Assembly: GCF_018409545.1 (NCBI RefSeq)
Contig: NZ_AP024564.1
Location: 111,925 to 175,924 of the forward strand
Reading direction: 5' to 3'
Length of the DNA: 64,000 bases
From: Allochromatium tepidum
Lineage (GTDB): Bacteria > Pseudomonadota > Gammaproteobacteria > Chromatiales > Chromatiaceae
In this document: one piece after another, positions 1 to 9,800 of the stretch
Layout: each line of letters opens with the position of its first letter
How positions within the stretch are numbered: position 1 is the first letter of the stretch
The notes under the pieces: model-generated
Database searches by the model: none
What the model was told of the DNA's origin: nothing
Seen by the model: the letters and a program-made list of their open reading frames with translations, nothing else
Made by a program: the position numbers and the translations under genes

Positions 1-1
1 T

Positions 2-2992
2 AACGAAGATGTGGAAATTTGCTCGGAGACACTGGTCAATCCGTATCCGGATGGTTGTCATACCATCAAGCGTTCGTTTGGCATGTCCTATCTGGGTGAG
101 CAGAATTTCCTCACCGTGCGCGCCTTCAACAAAATTGCCGAACCTATCATCGATCCAACGACGGGCGAGCAGGTCAAGGATGGCGATGGAAAACCGATGT
201 TCACATACCGTAAGGAACCGGCAGCCGTCAATGGACCGATCAACACCAATTTCCCAATCGTTGGCGCCTCACGCTGCAACAATGGCATGGGTACAGGATG
301 CTCAACGGAAATCAAGCCGGACAATCCCGACGGCTCCAGTGCCGGATACTATGTTGAATATGATCACGTTCCATTGGTTGCCGATCCTTATCTCTACGCG
401 GTCGATGGCGTCTATCTGCAAACGGGCGGCTCATCGTCATTCGGTCATTACGGATTGCCGACGAATAACTGGACACCCACAGGCAGCGCTTCGGGAAATG
501 GGTCTGTCCATGATCTGCGTCTCGTAGCCAAAGTCTATGCCGTGACCATCAACACCTTCGCCGGCTGTGAAAAATATATGCAGTATGCCGCGGATGGTTT
601 TTGTCAGGGGGCACGCCTGAATTGCATTGACAGCGCTCCAACGCGCACGATCGGTGGCGTGACGTTTGGTCCCGGACTCCCGAACGAGGGTATTGTCGAA
701 TTACTGAAAAAATGGGGCACCGACTCATCGGCGGATTTTCCGGATTACGATAACGGGGATGGGCGAGAACCTTTGCCAATCGGCCCCGAACTCACGCTAT
801 TAGACGACAAGATGTGCTGGGAGGCGACCGGTGAGCCTTTTACGACGTGCTCGACGATGGGGGATTTGACAAATCTGAAACAGTTCACCCGTAACGGCGA
901 AATTTGGGCGACCGATTGCCATATCACGGAAGGACCGGATGGCGCTCCTCTGGATGGAGGATCTTGTCGTCGTGTCAGCGCCTATGATGGGTGCGACAGC
1001 CGATTCGTCGGTATTTACTCCGGTGTTTGTTACAACCCAACGGCGGCCTATGACTGTGGCGAGAGACAGGATCGCGATTTCATCGTCACCATTGAGGAAA
1101 AGGGGGATTCCTGCTCAGGTGTGATGCGTTGTTTGGGCACCGAATGTCACCGGCCCAATCTGGCCGGCGATAATGCCGAGGATTTCGCTCAAGCCGCCGC
1201 CGGCATGGAGGCGCTGAACATGATGAAAATGGACATGGTGTGCGCCGAAACCGGTGAGCAACCCACAAGCACCTCCCAAGCCTGTACGCCCGTCGTCTTC
1301 GGCGGTAGTGCGATGTATTGCAAGATCCCTATCGGCAATGAAATCGGATTGACGCCCAACTGCTGCAACGAAGCGGAAAAAGCCGCCACATCCGATGGCC
1401 CCAGCTGGTTCGATTATCTCAAGGCCACGTATTTGATCTATAAAATCTCGGAAAACAATATCGTTCAGCAATTTCTGGGGACCAAGGACGTCTACAACTC
1501 CACAGCCAAGATGTTTGGCGAAATTGCCAAACCTGTCACCAACGCTTACAAATCCGCCTCCGAATACGTGACGAAGAAATTCGTTGAACCACTGTCCGCC
1601 GGGTTTGACAATCTGTTCAGTTCGTTTGGGGCAGGCAGCGGAGGCTCGACGGCAGCTACGGTGGGAGTCGATGCAACAGCCAAGCAGGGTTTGATCAGCG
1701 GCACAATCGACTCGCTGCATCAAGCGTTGCTCAAGGGCGCTCAGAAAATTTTGATCGATATTGGGGGAGAGGATTTCGCCAGTCAAATCATTACCGAGCA
1801 GGGCGGCAAGTTGATACTGACCCAGACGGCCCAGAGAATCCTCGACACCATCAGTTTGGTCTTCATGGTCTACAGCCTTCTCAAGTTGATCGGGCATATC
1901 ATCTTTGCCTGCAAGCAGGAGGAATATGAGTGGGCGATGAATATGAAATGGCGGTTATGTACCTATGCGGGCGATTGTTGCAACAAAAAAGTGGTGATAC
2001 TCGGATGCCTGGAAAAACGCAAACTGTATTGCTGCTATAAATCCATTGCCGCGCGCGTAATCGCCGAGCAGATCATCAAGAAAGGGCTGTTGGCATCGCG
2101 CTCAAAGGGTTATCGCTCGGGGCCGGGCGGAACCACGTTGAAAAAGTGCGATATCAACTGCGGTGGATTTACCCCATACGATTTGGCCGAAGTCGACTGG
2201 GCTCAAGTCGATCTGTCCGAATGGTTGGATGCGCTGATCGAATCAGGGCTGTTCAATCCGACTACCCCGAGCACGACCTATGCGGTAACGACGGATACGG
2301 TTCCTATCACGCAAACGGTTGGGCGCACGAACGATGAGGAGGGGCAGTTCGATCAGCGTGTGGCGGCGACAAAAACGGCCGAGGGCGTCAGGGAAAATAC
2401 CTCAGATATGCTGCAAAACACCGCGACATTGCGTCAGGCTGATCACTGCTACGCCTATGATGATCGCAAGATGCCGTATACCTATCCGGAGTGCGAGGCG
2501 TGCAGCAATGCCATCACCAAGGGCGGTCACAGCGGCGTGGCGAACTGGGTGTTCAACGAGAATCCCGACACCGGTGCCATCGATATCGAGTGGGGGTCGT
2601 CTCAGTATGGCAGTCTCAGCGCCGGCGATTATCATTTCAGTGCCGATTTGAACATTGAAGACGTCTCTGAGATCAATCAGTTCATCCTGGAAATGCTGCA
2701 ATACGACGATTGGTTGCGACTCGAAATCAACGGGCAACAGATACTGAACGGTCCCTATGGCGGCGACATGCTGCAATTATGCGCCGGCAATATGGTTCAG
2801 TATCAATCGAGCGGCGGATGCACCGGCAGTCGCGATCTAAACAACGCGCGACGGTATGTCGCCAATATCGACGTCCTGCCGTATCTGCATAGCGGAACCA
2901 ACACCTTCAGCGGTCATGTGATCGTTGGCGGGGGCGGAGAGTTTTTTGCCCGCTTCCGCACCCTTCAAACATGCAAAGAGTGGAACAAATAG
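2..2992 (+). CDS. traN: TraN-like mating-pair stabilization protein (5' truncated)
   Basis: The reading frame is open from the window edge, so the N-terminus is missing; at least 996 residues remain. The protein is very rich in cysteine, with many CxxC and CC pairs, as expected for TraN, the large outer-membrane protein of F-type conjugation systems that stabilizes donor-recipient contact. A hydrophobic stretch around residues 615-635 (LVFMVYSLLKLIGHIIF) precedes a second Cys-rich part. It is longer than F-plasmid TraN (about 600 residues), as in many large environmental plasmids. The traF-traH-traG genes downstream support the call, and the two Dsb-like genes at 21.5-23.2 kb could serve its disulfides. 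The stop codon TAG uses the first G of a palindromic insertion at 2992. Confidence 0.85.
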   Translation, partial: NEDVEICSETLVNPYPDGCHTIKRSFGMSYLGEQNFLTVRAFNKIAEPIIDPTTGEQVKDGDGKPMFTYRKEPAAVNGPINTNFPIVGASRCNNGMGTGCSTEIKPDNPDGSSAGYYVEYDHVPLVADPYLYAVDGVYLQTGGSSSFGHYGLPTNNWTPTGSASGNGSVHDLRLVAKVYAVTINTFAGCEKYMQYAADGFCQGARLNCIDSAPTRTIGGVTFGPGLPNEGIVELLKKWGTDSSADFPDYDNGDGREPLPIGPELTLLDDKMCWEATGEPFTTCSTMGDLTNLKQFTRNGEIWATDCHITEGPDGAPLDGGSCRRVSAYDGCDSRFVGIYSGVCYNPTAAYDCGERQDRDFIVTIEEKGDSCSGVMRCLGTECHRPNLAGDNAEDFAQAAAGMEALNMMKMDMVCAETGEQPTSTSQACTPVVFGGSAMYCKIPIGNEIGLTPNCCNEAEKAATSDGPSWFDYLKATYLIYKISENNIVQQFLGTKDVYNSTAKMFGEIAKPVTNAYKSASEYVTKKFVEPLSAGFDNLFSSFGAGSGGSTAATVGVDATAKQGLISGTIDSLHQALLKGAQKILIDIGGEDFASQIITEQGGKLILTQTAQRILDTISLVFMVYSLLKLIGHIIFACKQEEYEWAMNMKWRLCTYAGDCCNKKVVILGCLEKRKLYCCYKSIAARVIAEQIIKKGLLASRSKGYRSGPGGTTLKKCDINCGGFTPYDLAEVDWAQVDLSEWLDALIESGLFNPTTPSTTYAVTTDTVPITQTVGRTNDEEGQFDQRVAATKTAEGVRENTSDMLQNTATLRQADHCYAYDDRKMPYTYPECEACSNAITKGGHSGVANWVFNENPDTGAIDIEWGSSQYGSLSAGDYHFSADLNIEDVSEINQFILEMLQYDDWLRLEINGQQILNGPYGGDMLQLCAGNMVQYQSSGGCTGSRDLNNARRYVANIDVLPYLHSGTNTFSGHVIVGGGGEFFARFRTLQTCKEWNK

Positions 2993-3037
2993 TCAACTAC
3001 CCCGTCCTGAAGGACGGGGTTTCTCGCGGAGGAACTG
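2992..3037 (+). mobile_element. Minimal IscB-family palindromic element
   Basis: It begins GTCAACTACCCC, exactly like the left end of the two IscB elements at 36583 and 40093. A hairpin of the CCCCGTCC/GGACGGGG type follows, and it ends TTTCTCGCGGAGGAACTG directly before an ATG. Removing these 46 bases joins AAATA to ATGG and creates a TAATG stop-start overlap between traN and the next gene, so the ends are well defined and there is no target duplication. GGAGGA inside the element is the Shine-Dalgarno sequence for the gene at 3038. Confidence 0.75.
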
Positions 3038-3355
3038 ATGGATTTAAGTGCCGGCAGTCTCGGTTTTTTGATTGGAGTCGGCGTGACCGTCATGGTCACG
3101 CTATCGATCGTGCTCTCGGGGTCGCGACGTGATCAGGCACGCACCCGCCGCGATCATCAAAAAGCCCGCGAGCGCCATCGCGAACAGGTCGCGCTCAATC
3201 CACGGCGACGACGCACGCGCCCCGAGGACGAGGACGGGGGCGGCGCCCCCCAGGTGGAATGGGCTCCGGAAAGTCACCTCAAGATCCCACCCGCCGATGT
3301 GCAAAAGATCGAGGGCATTCCAGCCCGTAACAACACCCCGCGAGGGCCATTCTGA
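3038..3355 (+). CDS. Small single-span membrane protein of the transfer operon
   Basis: A 105-residue protein with one N-terminal transmembrane segment (about residues 8-28) followed by a highly charged Arg-rich stretch and a Pro-rich tail, so the tail is probably cytoplasmic. The ATG is placed by GGAGGA seven bases upstream, a signal donated by the inserted palindrome. The stop overlaps the next start (TGATG). No family is recognised. Its position between traN and traF suggests an accessory part of the mating apparatus, in the place held by small trb genes in F, but that is positional inference only. Confidence 0.6.
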   Translation: MDLSAGSLGFLIGVGVTVMVTLSIVLSGSRRDQARTRRDHQKARERHREQVALNPRRRRTRPEDEDGGGAPQVEWAPESHLKIPPADVQKIEGIPARNNTPRGPF

Positions 3356-4362
3356 TGCCACGTCATGCCGTCATCGCCTTACTCATGGGGGCGCTTCAGG
3401 TCTGGAGCGTGATCGGGGTCGCGTCGGCGCGGGCCGAATCCGCGCCCAGGGGTGATCCGGTCGTCCGCGCCTTGCGCCAAAGCGAGGCGGATAAAGCCCC
3501 TTCCGTGCTCAATCAGGCCTGTGATCTGTTGCGCCGAGCCGAAAACAGCCGGGAGGCGTCTGTCGCGGAACGTCAGCGGCTCTTGGCCGAGATCGCCGGC
3601 AAACTGCGTGATGAGCAGCCCGCCATGCTCCAAGCACGCGGAGACGCGGCACGCCTGGGGCTCTACGGATTGCCGAAGAACCTCAAACAGGCCGAGCGTT
3701 TCTACACGCTGGCGGCTGAGAGACAGTCGGCGGAAAGCGGTTACAACGCGGCCCTGCTGCTGTATCTGAACAGCCGGCAAAAGCCCGATCAGGCCACAGC
3801 CAAGCACATCCTAAATCTGCTTCAAAAATCTACAATCACACATTACAATGTAAAAGGGATTGTGGCTGCACAAGCGCATTTTTTGGCCGCGCAGATCCAT
3901 GCGCAGGGTCTGGCCGGGCGCAAGGATCTGGGCAAGGCGTTCCTGCACTACCGTGTTTCGGCGCGCAACGGTTACGTCCCCGGCATTTATCGCTATCTGC
4001 GGATGTTGAGCGGGTCAGTGGCCAAGCTCCCCGAAGACGAGCGCATGCCGCATGTTCAGGAAATGCGCGCGATGGCCTCGCGCTGGAAGTGGGCTTCTCC
4101 CGACATCATGCGCCTGATGGGCGATCTACATGCGGCGGGATGGGTGGCGGATAAGGACGGGTTTTATGCGCAGTATCACTGGCGTCTTGCCGCACGCATG
4201 GGCGCAACCCCAGGCGCATCGGTCCGGACGCCGGACGCCATTCAGGCGTTGCCCGATCCGGCCCTGGAGCGGCGATTGAACAGTGCCGTTGAAGCGGCCT
4301 TGAAGCAGAACAAAGTTCGTCCAAGGACTTACAAGCTGGAGTTCGCGGATGTGTGCTCTTGA
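3355..4362 (+). CDS. Exported Sel1/TPR-like repeat protein
   Basis: A 335-residue protein with an N-terminal signal peptide (about residues 1-28, ending ASARA). The body has helical Sel1-type repeats with small-residue patterns such as AARLGLYGLPKNLKQAERFYTLAAE (residues about 99-123) and KDLGKAFLHYRVSARNGYVPG, typical of solenoid scaffolds. It is translationally coupled to the gene before it. Role unknown; Sel1 proteins near secretion genes often scaffold envelope complexes or bind peptidoglycan synthesis partners. Codons around 3815-3860 are markedly AT-richer than the rest and contain the palindrome TTACAATGTAA. Confidence 0.6.
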   Translation: MPRHAVIALLMGALQVWSVIGVASARAESAPRGDPVVRALRQSEADKAPSVLNQACDLLRRAENSREASVAERQRLLAEIAGKLRDEQPAMLQARGDAARLGLYGLPKNLKQAERFYTLAAERQSAESGYNAALLLYLNSRQKPDQATAKHILNLLQKSTITHYNVKGIVAAQAHFLAAQIHAQGLAGRKDLGKAFLHYRVSARNGYVPGIYRYLRMLSGSVAKLPEDERMPHVQEMRAMASRWKWASPDIMRLMGDLHAAGWVADKDGFYAQYHWRLAARMGATPGASVRTPDAIQALPDPALERRLNSAVEAALKQNKVRPRTYKLEFADVCS

Positions 4363-4379
4363 CTTTTTGGTGATATTTC

Positions 4380-5375
4380 ATGTACGAAGCAGTGCCCGAC
4401 ATCATGGCCGATCGCCACTGTGTTCGTCGTGTCGGTACTTTTGCAGTCGCCGCGCTCCTTGGCCTCCTGCCAAGCCCACCCCTACACGCCGGCGTGGTGG
4501 ATTCCTTTATCCAGGAAAAAGAGCGTGGCTGGTTCTGGTATGAGATCGAACCTGAACCGCCGCCGGAACCACTCCCGCCGGAGTTCCCCCCGCCCGCCGT
4601 CATTGCTCCCGCACCGGCATCAACGCCTGAAACTCCTCCACCGTTGAGTGTGGAGTGGTTCAAAGAGTATTACCCCTCGGTCCTCAACAAGGCCGTCGAC
4701 AACCCCACGCCCGAGAATGTGGCCGGCTATCGCTACGCCACGCGCGTGATGCTCGACAAGGCGAGCAACTTCGCCCATGAGTTCAAACGCCAGGCGCTGC
4801 TCGATCCGTTGCTCGATGAGAGCAACCGCTATCCCTTTTCCTCGGCCGCGCGTGGATCCTTCGCCAATTTCACCAATCAGCAGAAGCGCGAGGCGGTACA
4901 GACCATTGCGGCACGGGCCGGACTCTGGGTCTTCGTGGATGAAACCTGCCCCTTTTGCTCCATGCAATACCCCATCATTGCGCGAACAGCCAAGGAGCGC
5001 GGTTTCGTCGTGAGCTACATCACCCCAGACGGATCGCGTCCCGAATGGATGGCCGAAGAGGATGAGGTGCTCAAGGACGAAGGCCAGTCGCGCGCTCTCA
5101 AAATCCAAGTGCGCCCCGCCACTGTCCTGGTCGTGCCGCCCGAAACCCTGACCGTCATCACCCAGGGGATGCTCTCTCAGGATCTTTTGGAGGAACGACT
5201 GCTCGTGGCCGGCGACATGGCCGGACTGCTGAGCGACAAGGATCGCCTGAACGCTTTCCCCATGGAGCGCGGACTGCTGACCACCCAAGACATCCGGGAG
5301 GCGGGACAGGCGATGGAACAAGACCCGAAAGCGCTGACGCCGAAAGTCCAGGAACTCATCGAAAAAAGGTATTGA
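4380..5375 (+). CDS. traF: TraF-like thioredoxin-fold pilus assembly protein
   Basis: A 331-residue exported protein. An N-terminal signal sequence (hydrophobic AVAALLGLLPSPPL, ending LHAG) is followed by a Pro-rich linker and then a TraF/TrbB-type thioredoxin fold. The redox motif CPFC lies near residue 190 (DETCPFCSMQYP), and the cis-Pro region is around VRPATVLVV. In F-type systems TraF acts in the periplasm for pilus assembly with TraH and TraW. The ATG at 4380 is preceded by GGTGAT; an internal ATG at 4404 would also leave a good signal peptide. The stop abuts traH. Confidence 0.85.
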   Translation: MYEAVPDIMADRHCVRRVGTFAVAALLGLLPSPPLHAGVVDSFIQEKERGWFWYEIEPEPPPEPLPPEFPPPAVIAPAPASTPETPPPLSVEWFKEYYPSVLNKAVDNPTPENVAGYRYATRVMLDKASNFAHEFKRQALLDPLLDESNRYPFSSAARGSFANFTNQQKREAVQTIAARAGLWVFVDETCPFCSMQYPIIARTAKERGFVVSYITPDGSRPEWMAEEDEVLKDEGQSRALKIQVRPATVLVVPPETLTVITQGMLSQDLLEERLLVAGDMAGLLSDKDRLNAFPMERGLLTTQDIREAGQAMEQDPKALTPKVQELIEKRY

Positions 5376-5377
5376 TC

Positions 5378-6850
5378 ATGCGCAGACCCATTTCGCGCGC
5401 CCCTCAGCTATTTGTGATGGGGCTTTCCGTCATCCTGGTTCTGCTGTCGTCGCCGACGCAAGCGGGCTTGAAGGAAGCCATGAACGAAATGTTCGTGGGA
5501 ACGTCCACCAACGCCCAGGCGATTGAAACGCAGCGGCTGCACGGAATCTATGGCGGATCGATGACACTACGCCCCATGGGGCGCGGCATCAATATCGTGC
5601 AGTTTGCCGCGCCGCGCATCGATGCCGGCTGCGGCGGTATCGACATCTTCTTCGGCTCTTTCAGCTTCATCAATGGCGAGCAGTTCGAGCAACTGTTGCG
5701 CTCGCTGGCCTCAGCCGCTGTCGGCTATGCCATCAAGGCGGCAATCCAGGCCATGTGTGACCCATGTGCCGCCATTCTGAGCGAACTTGAAGCGGCGATT
5801 CGCGAACTGAACGCCCTGGCCAAGAACACCTGCGCCATCGCCAACGCCATGTTCAGCGACAACGGTTTTGAGAAGCTCGCCGAGCGCGCGCGCAAGATCG
5901 GGACGCATCTGGCCAGCGCCGCCAACAAGACCGCCGACTGGGTCGCCGGTGAGAACAAGTCGCAGAGCAAGACCGTCAGCGAGGACGTCAAGGAAAACGT
6001 CGCCGAGGAAAATCCCGCCGTCGGCAATCTGGTCTACCGTGCCGCCAAGGAAACGCTCAACAACGGCGCCAATACCCTGAAAGCCTTCCTGAGCGAACAG
6101 GAGGCCATTGAAATGGTCATGGGGCTCTACGGTACGGTGATTGTGCTGCCGGATGCAGACTCCAACGAGGCCGGCACCAATACCTGTCCATCCGGGGTTT
6201 CAGCCGAGCGGTGCGACAAACCGGCCGAATACCTGGGTGCCTCGATCCCGACCTGGGATGTCCTTTTTTACCCGCGTCGCCACGTCAAAGACGGTGTGCC
6301 GGTCTGGAAGTGTGGCGGTGAGAACTGCACCCGGCCGATCACAGGCAACATCCCCCTGGGCACCTGGGGCGGGGTCGAGGATGCGGTGAATCTGGCCATG
6401 TTCGGGGTGGCTGAACCGACCGGGGTGGCTGATTACACCGCCGACTCGATCGTCGGCTCGATTCTCAATGGCGGGGAAGGCGGGCTGTCCACCCGCGCCC
6501 GACAACTGCTGGCCGTCATGCCGATGCCGATCTATCGCCAGCTGCTGGAAATCCAAAAATCGCCCGGTGCCGTGGCCATGATCGGCGAACAGGTTGCCAA
6601 GTTCCTGCCGGATTTTTTTGCCTACCAAATGGGCGTCGAGTTCGTCAACATCGGCAAAAATGTCTTTACGAAGCAAACCAAGGCGACGCCCCCCCCTGCT
6701 TTTGAGGCTGAACTTAAAGAAAAGTCTGCGGCCCTCATCGCCATTCGTCCGAATTGGGAAAAGATGATGGACTCCTTTAACCACACAACGCAGGCGGTCA
6801 TCAACGTGCAGCGATTGACTGTTTCGCCATTCTCGACCGGATCGAATTAA
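5378..6850 (+). CDS. traH: TraH conjugal pilus assembly protein
   Basis: A 490-residue protein with a signal peptide ending SPTQAG and the TraH hallmarks: GGSMTLRP near the N-terminus, the segment DAGCGGIDIFFGSFSFIN, and the Cys pairs MCDPC and NTC. TraH is a periplasmic/outer-membrane component needed for F-pilus extension. I chose ATG at 5378 rather than the TTG at 5372 because AAAAAAGG sits 8-9 bases upstream of the ATG. It starts three bases after the traF stop, so the two are coupled. Confidence 0.9.
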   Translation: MRRPISRAPQLFVMGLSVILVLLSSPTQAGLKEAMNEMFVGTSTNAQAIETQRLHGIYGGSMTLRPMGRGINIVQFAAPRIDAGCGGIDIFFGSFSFINGEQFEQLLRSLASAAVGYAIKAAIQAMCDPCAAILSELEAAIRELNALAKNTCAIANAMFSDNGFEKLAERARKIGTHLASAANKTADWVAGENKSQSKTVSEDVKENVAEENPAVGNLVYRAAKETLNNGANTLKAFLSEQEAIEMVMGLYGTVIVLPDADSNEAGTNTCPSGVSAERCDKPAEYLGASIPTWDVLFYPRRHVKDGVPVWKCGGENCTRPITGNIPLGTWGGVEDAVNLAMFGVAEPTGVADYTADSIVGSILNGGEGGLSTRARQLLAVMPMPIYRQLLEIQKSPGAVAMIGEQVAKFLPDFFAYQMGVEFVNIGKNVFTKQTKATPPPAFEAELKEKSAALIAIRPNWEKMMDSFNHTTQAVINVQRLTVSPFSTGSN

Positions 6851-6863
6851 AAAGGCCGACCCT

Positions 6864-9800
6864 ATGTCCTATACGATCTATACCATATCGGACCCGCAAA
6901 CCCTGGGCGCGGCCATGAACGGTATGGCGCTGTTCTTCGGCCAGGAATCCTGGATCGCGAGCGCTTTGCAGACAGGATTGGTCTTGTCTTTGATTTTTAT
7001 ATTGGCTCAAGGGGTATTACAGAAAGGATTGCGGCTTGATGTGATGTTGCTGCAACTGATTGTGGTCTGGGGCGCCTTCTTGCCCAAGACCACCGTGGTT
7101 ATCGAGCAATTCAATCACGAAGCCGCACCTATCGTGGTTGACAATGTGCCCTATGCCATCGCCATCCCCGGCGCCGTGGCTGGTGCCTTTGCGCTGTATA
7201 TGACCGAGAAGATCGAAACAGCGGTATCCGGCGTTGACGGATATCCGATTTCGGTTACAGGAGCCGAGCATCCCTTTACGCCGGCTAAAATCTTGCTGGG
7301 GTTTGCCTCGTGCCCTAGTGATCCATTGAAGTGCCTGGATCGTAATCTGGCCGAAACCATGCGCAATGGTATTCGGTATTGTGGTGGAAGCGATCTCTCC
7401 AACATCCGGTTTCACAAAGTCAGCAACGTCCTTGAGGAATTTGCCAACACGATGACCCGCTCGGGTTCGACGGTCATCTATACCAAAGACAAACCCTATC
7501 AAGATGGCGGTGGCGGCGGCGAAGCGACCAGCTGCTCAGGGGCGCGGTCCCATCTTTTAGGCATCGCTTCAGCGATCGATTCGGGCGAATTTGGTGCGTT
7601 TACGTCTGCGGCTCAAGGGATCGTGAATCAATCCACCAGTCGTCGCTATCATGGAAATACCAGCGATATTTCACTGGATGATGCCCTGACGCTGGTGGCT
7701 AATGTCACCGATGATATTGGTCGGATCGACGCTTTGGCGTTGACCAATGTGATGACCTACTCGATTGCCGCGCAAATGGCCTTAAACGCTTCAAGCCCCA
7801 TCGATCAGATGAATGTCATCAGGGCGGACAACGGGCTTTTCAGGTGGGCTGAGGAGTCCAGCTATACGGCCTTTATGACGTCAACGACGGCTCCAAAAAT
7901 GATGGACATCCTGTTCTTCATTTTTATCGCGGCAACCCCCCTGATCATGTTTGTTGTCGTGGCCAATCCACAGAGCGGTTTGAAAACCGCCGGTTCTTAC
8001 GTCATGTTTGGCATCTGGACCCAAAGCTGGACACCGGTCATGGCGATCGTCATGGCTTGGTATCAGGTGGAAATTGAAAACTACTCGCAACCTGGAACAG
8101 CCGGCGTTACGGTTGAATATGTATCCGGCCTCATGCGGCATGTGATGGTCTCGACCATTACGGCCGGCAAGATGATTGAAAATGCGCCATTCATGACGTT
8201 TGCAATTTTGACCGGCAGCATGTTCGCGCTCTCGCAAATGGTGAGTCGCCTCACCAGTTCCGAGATGCCTCGCTACAATCCGGATGTCGGTGGAGAAATG
8301 AAAGGCGCCGGCGGAAGCGGTGGAGCCGGCGCCTCCGCACATCGCGATATGGCCCTCGGCAAATTGGCCAACTTGTATGGCGCTCAAACGGCGTTGGCGG
8401 GCGGCTTGGGCTCGGCCCCTGTTAGCGGTGACGCCAATGCCGTCTTCGGTTCCGGCGGCCTGTCGACGATCTCCGTGGACAGTGGACTGAGCGACGGGAT
8501 TGGTTACAGCAGCCAGCAAACGCTCGCGGCCAAATCCGGCGTCAATGAGAGCGTTGGAAAGCTCTTGAATGTGGCGGAAAGTCTCAAAGAATCCGCCACG
8601 CAGACGCAAACGGCCGGCACAGGCGGGTCGTCTCAAACAGAGTTCACATCCGGTACGGCACGGGAAGCCGGAGTGACACGCGCGGATGGATCGCAAACGC
8701 AGAGCGGCACAACAACACGGGCCGGTTCCAACAACAGCTTCGCGTTTTCCGAAGGACTCACCGTTTCAAAAAATCTGCTGGGTGGCATCAGTCAGACCGC
8801 GGGCGAGGAGAGTCGCGATACCAGTTTGCCGATGGATCGGCGCACGTCGGCGGCGGGCGTCGAACAGGCCGCCCGCGCCGCCCAGCAGGCGATCCAGGAG
8901 GCGGCAGCCGCTGGAGGCAGCAATGCGGCCCTGAACCAAGCGGCGCAACAAGCCGCCGACGCGGCACAGCAAGCGGCCACCAATCACGACCAACGATTTG
9001 CTGGAGGACATGGCGGGAAGACCGGCGGCATTCTCAAGCGTGCGCTGGCCATGTTGCCGGATGTGCGTATTCAAGGTGGAGCAAACGCCCAACAGGGGAC
9101 AACCCAAGCCGTCGAAGGTTTCTTTGGTAAAGGGAATACAACCGCAACGACAGGGAGCAATTCAACCAAATTCTCCTCTACGTCGGGCGAAAAAGCGGGA
9201 ACGGGATCTGATTACAAAAATACCGACCAAACCTCGCAGAGTAGCGAACGGATGCGCCAGGCGATCGACAATGCACAACAGGCTGTCAGCCGTCTGTATG
9301 AGGCCGCCGCCACCGAGAGCGCCATGCGCTCAATGCAATCACAGCTGCAATCGAGCGGAACGCAGCAACTGAGCGGTGCCCAAGTCACCAACCAGTATGG
9401 CGACATGATGCGTGCCGCAGGACAGGCCTCGGGGACATCCGGGGAGGCACTCAATGCACTAATGGCAAAAATGGCGCCTGTCTTCAGTGGTCAGGGTGAG
9501 GCGTTTGCGCAATTCCAGCGCGAGGCACAGAACAATCTCCCGCAAATGGAGATGCACGGGCGTGGTTCCATGCTCAATAACGACCAAAAGGCCGCCGCCG
9601 CCGCCTGGCAAGCCCTGTCCAGAATGGCCAACAGTGGCGATCTGTCGCATCGGATACTGGGACAGGCCGGTGCCTTGCAGATGGCGCAGGCCGCCGGCAT
9701 ACACACCGCCGTCGATCCCATGGCGTTGGCGGCACAAGCCGGCGCACTGGCTGGATTGAGATCCGGTGTGGAGGCGCAGTTTGGCAGTTTTGGGGCGGGC

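Noticed and set aside
3843..3853. TTACAATGTAA as a further operator site
   Set aside because: It is inside the coding region of the Sel1 protein with no gene starting nearby; kept only as a note.
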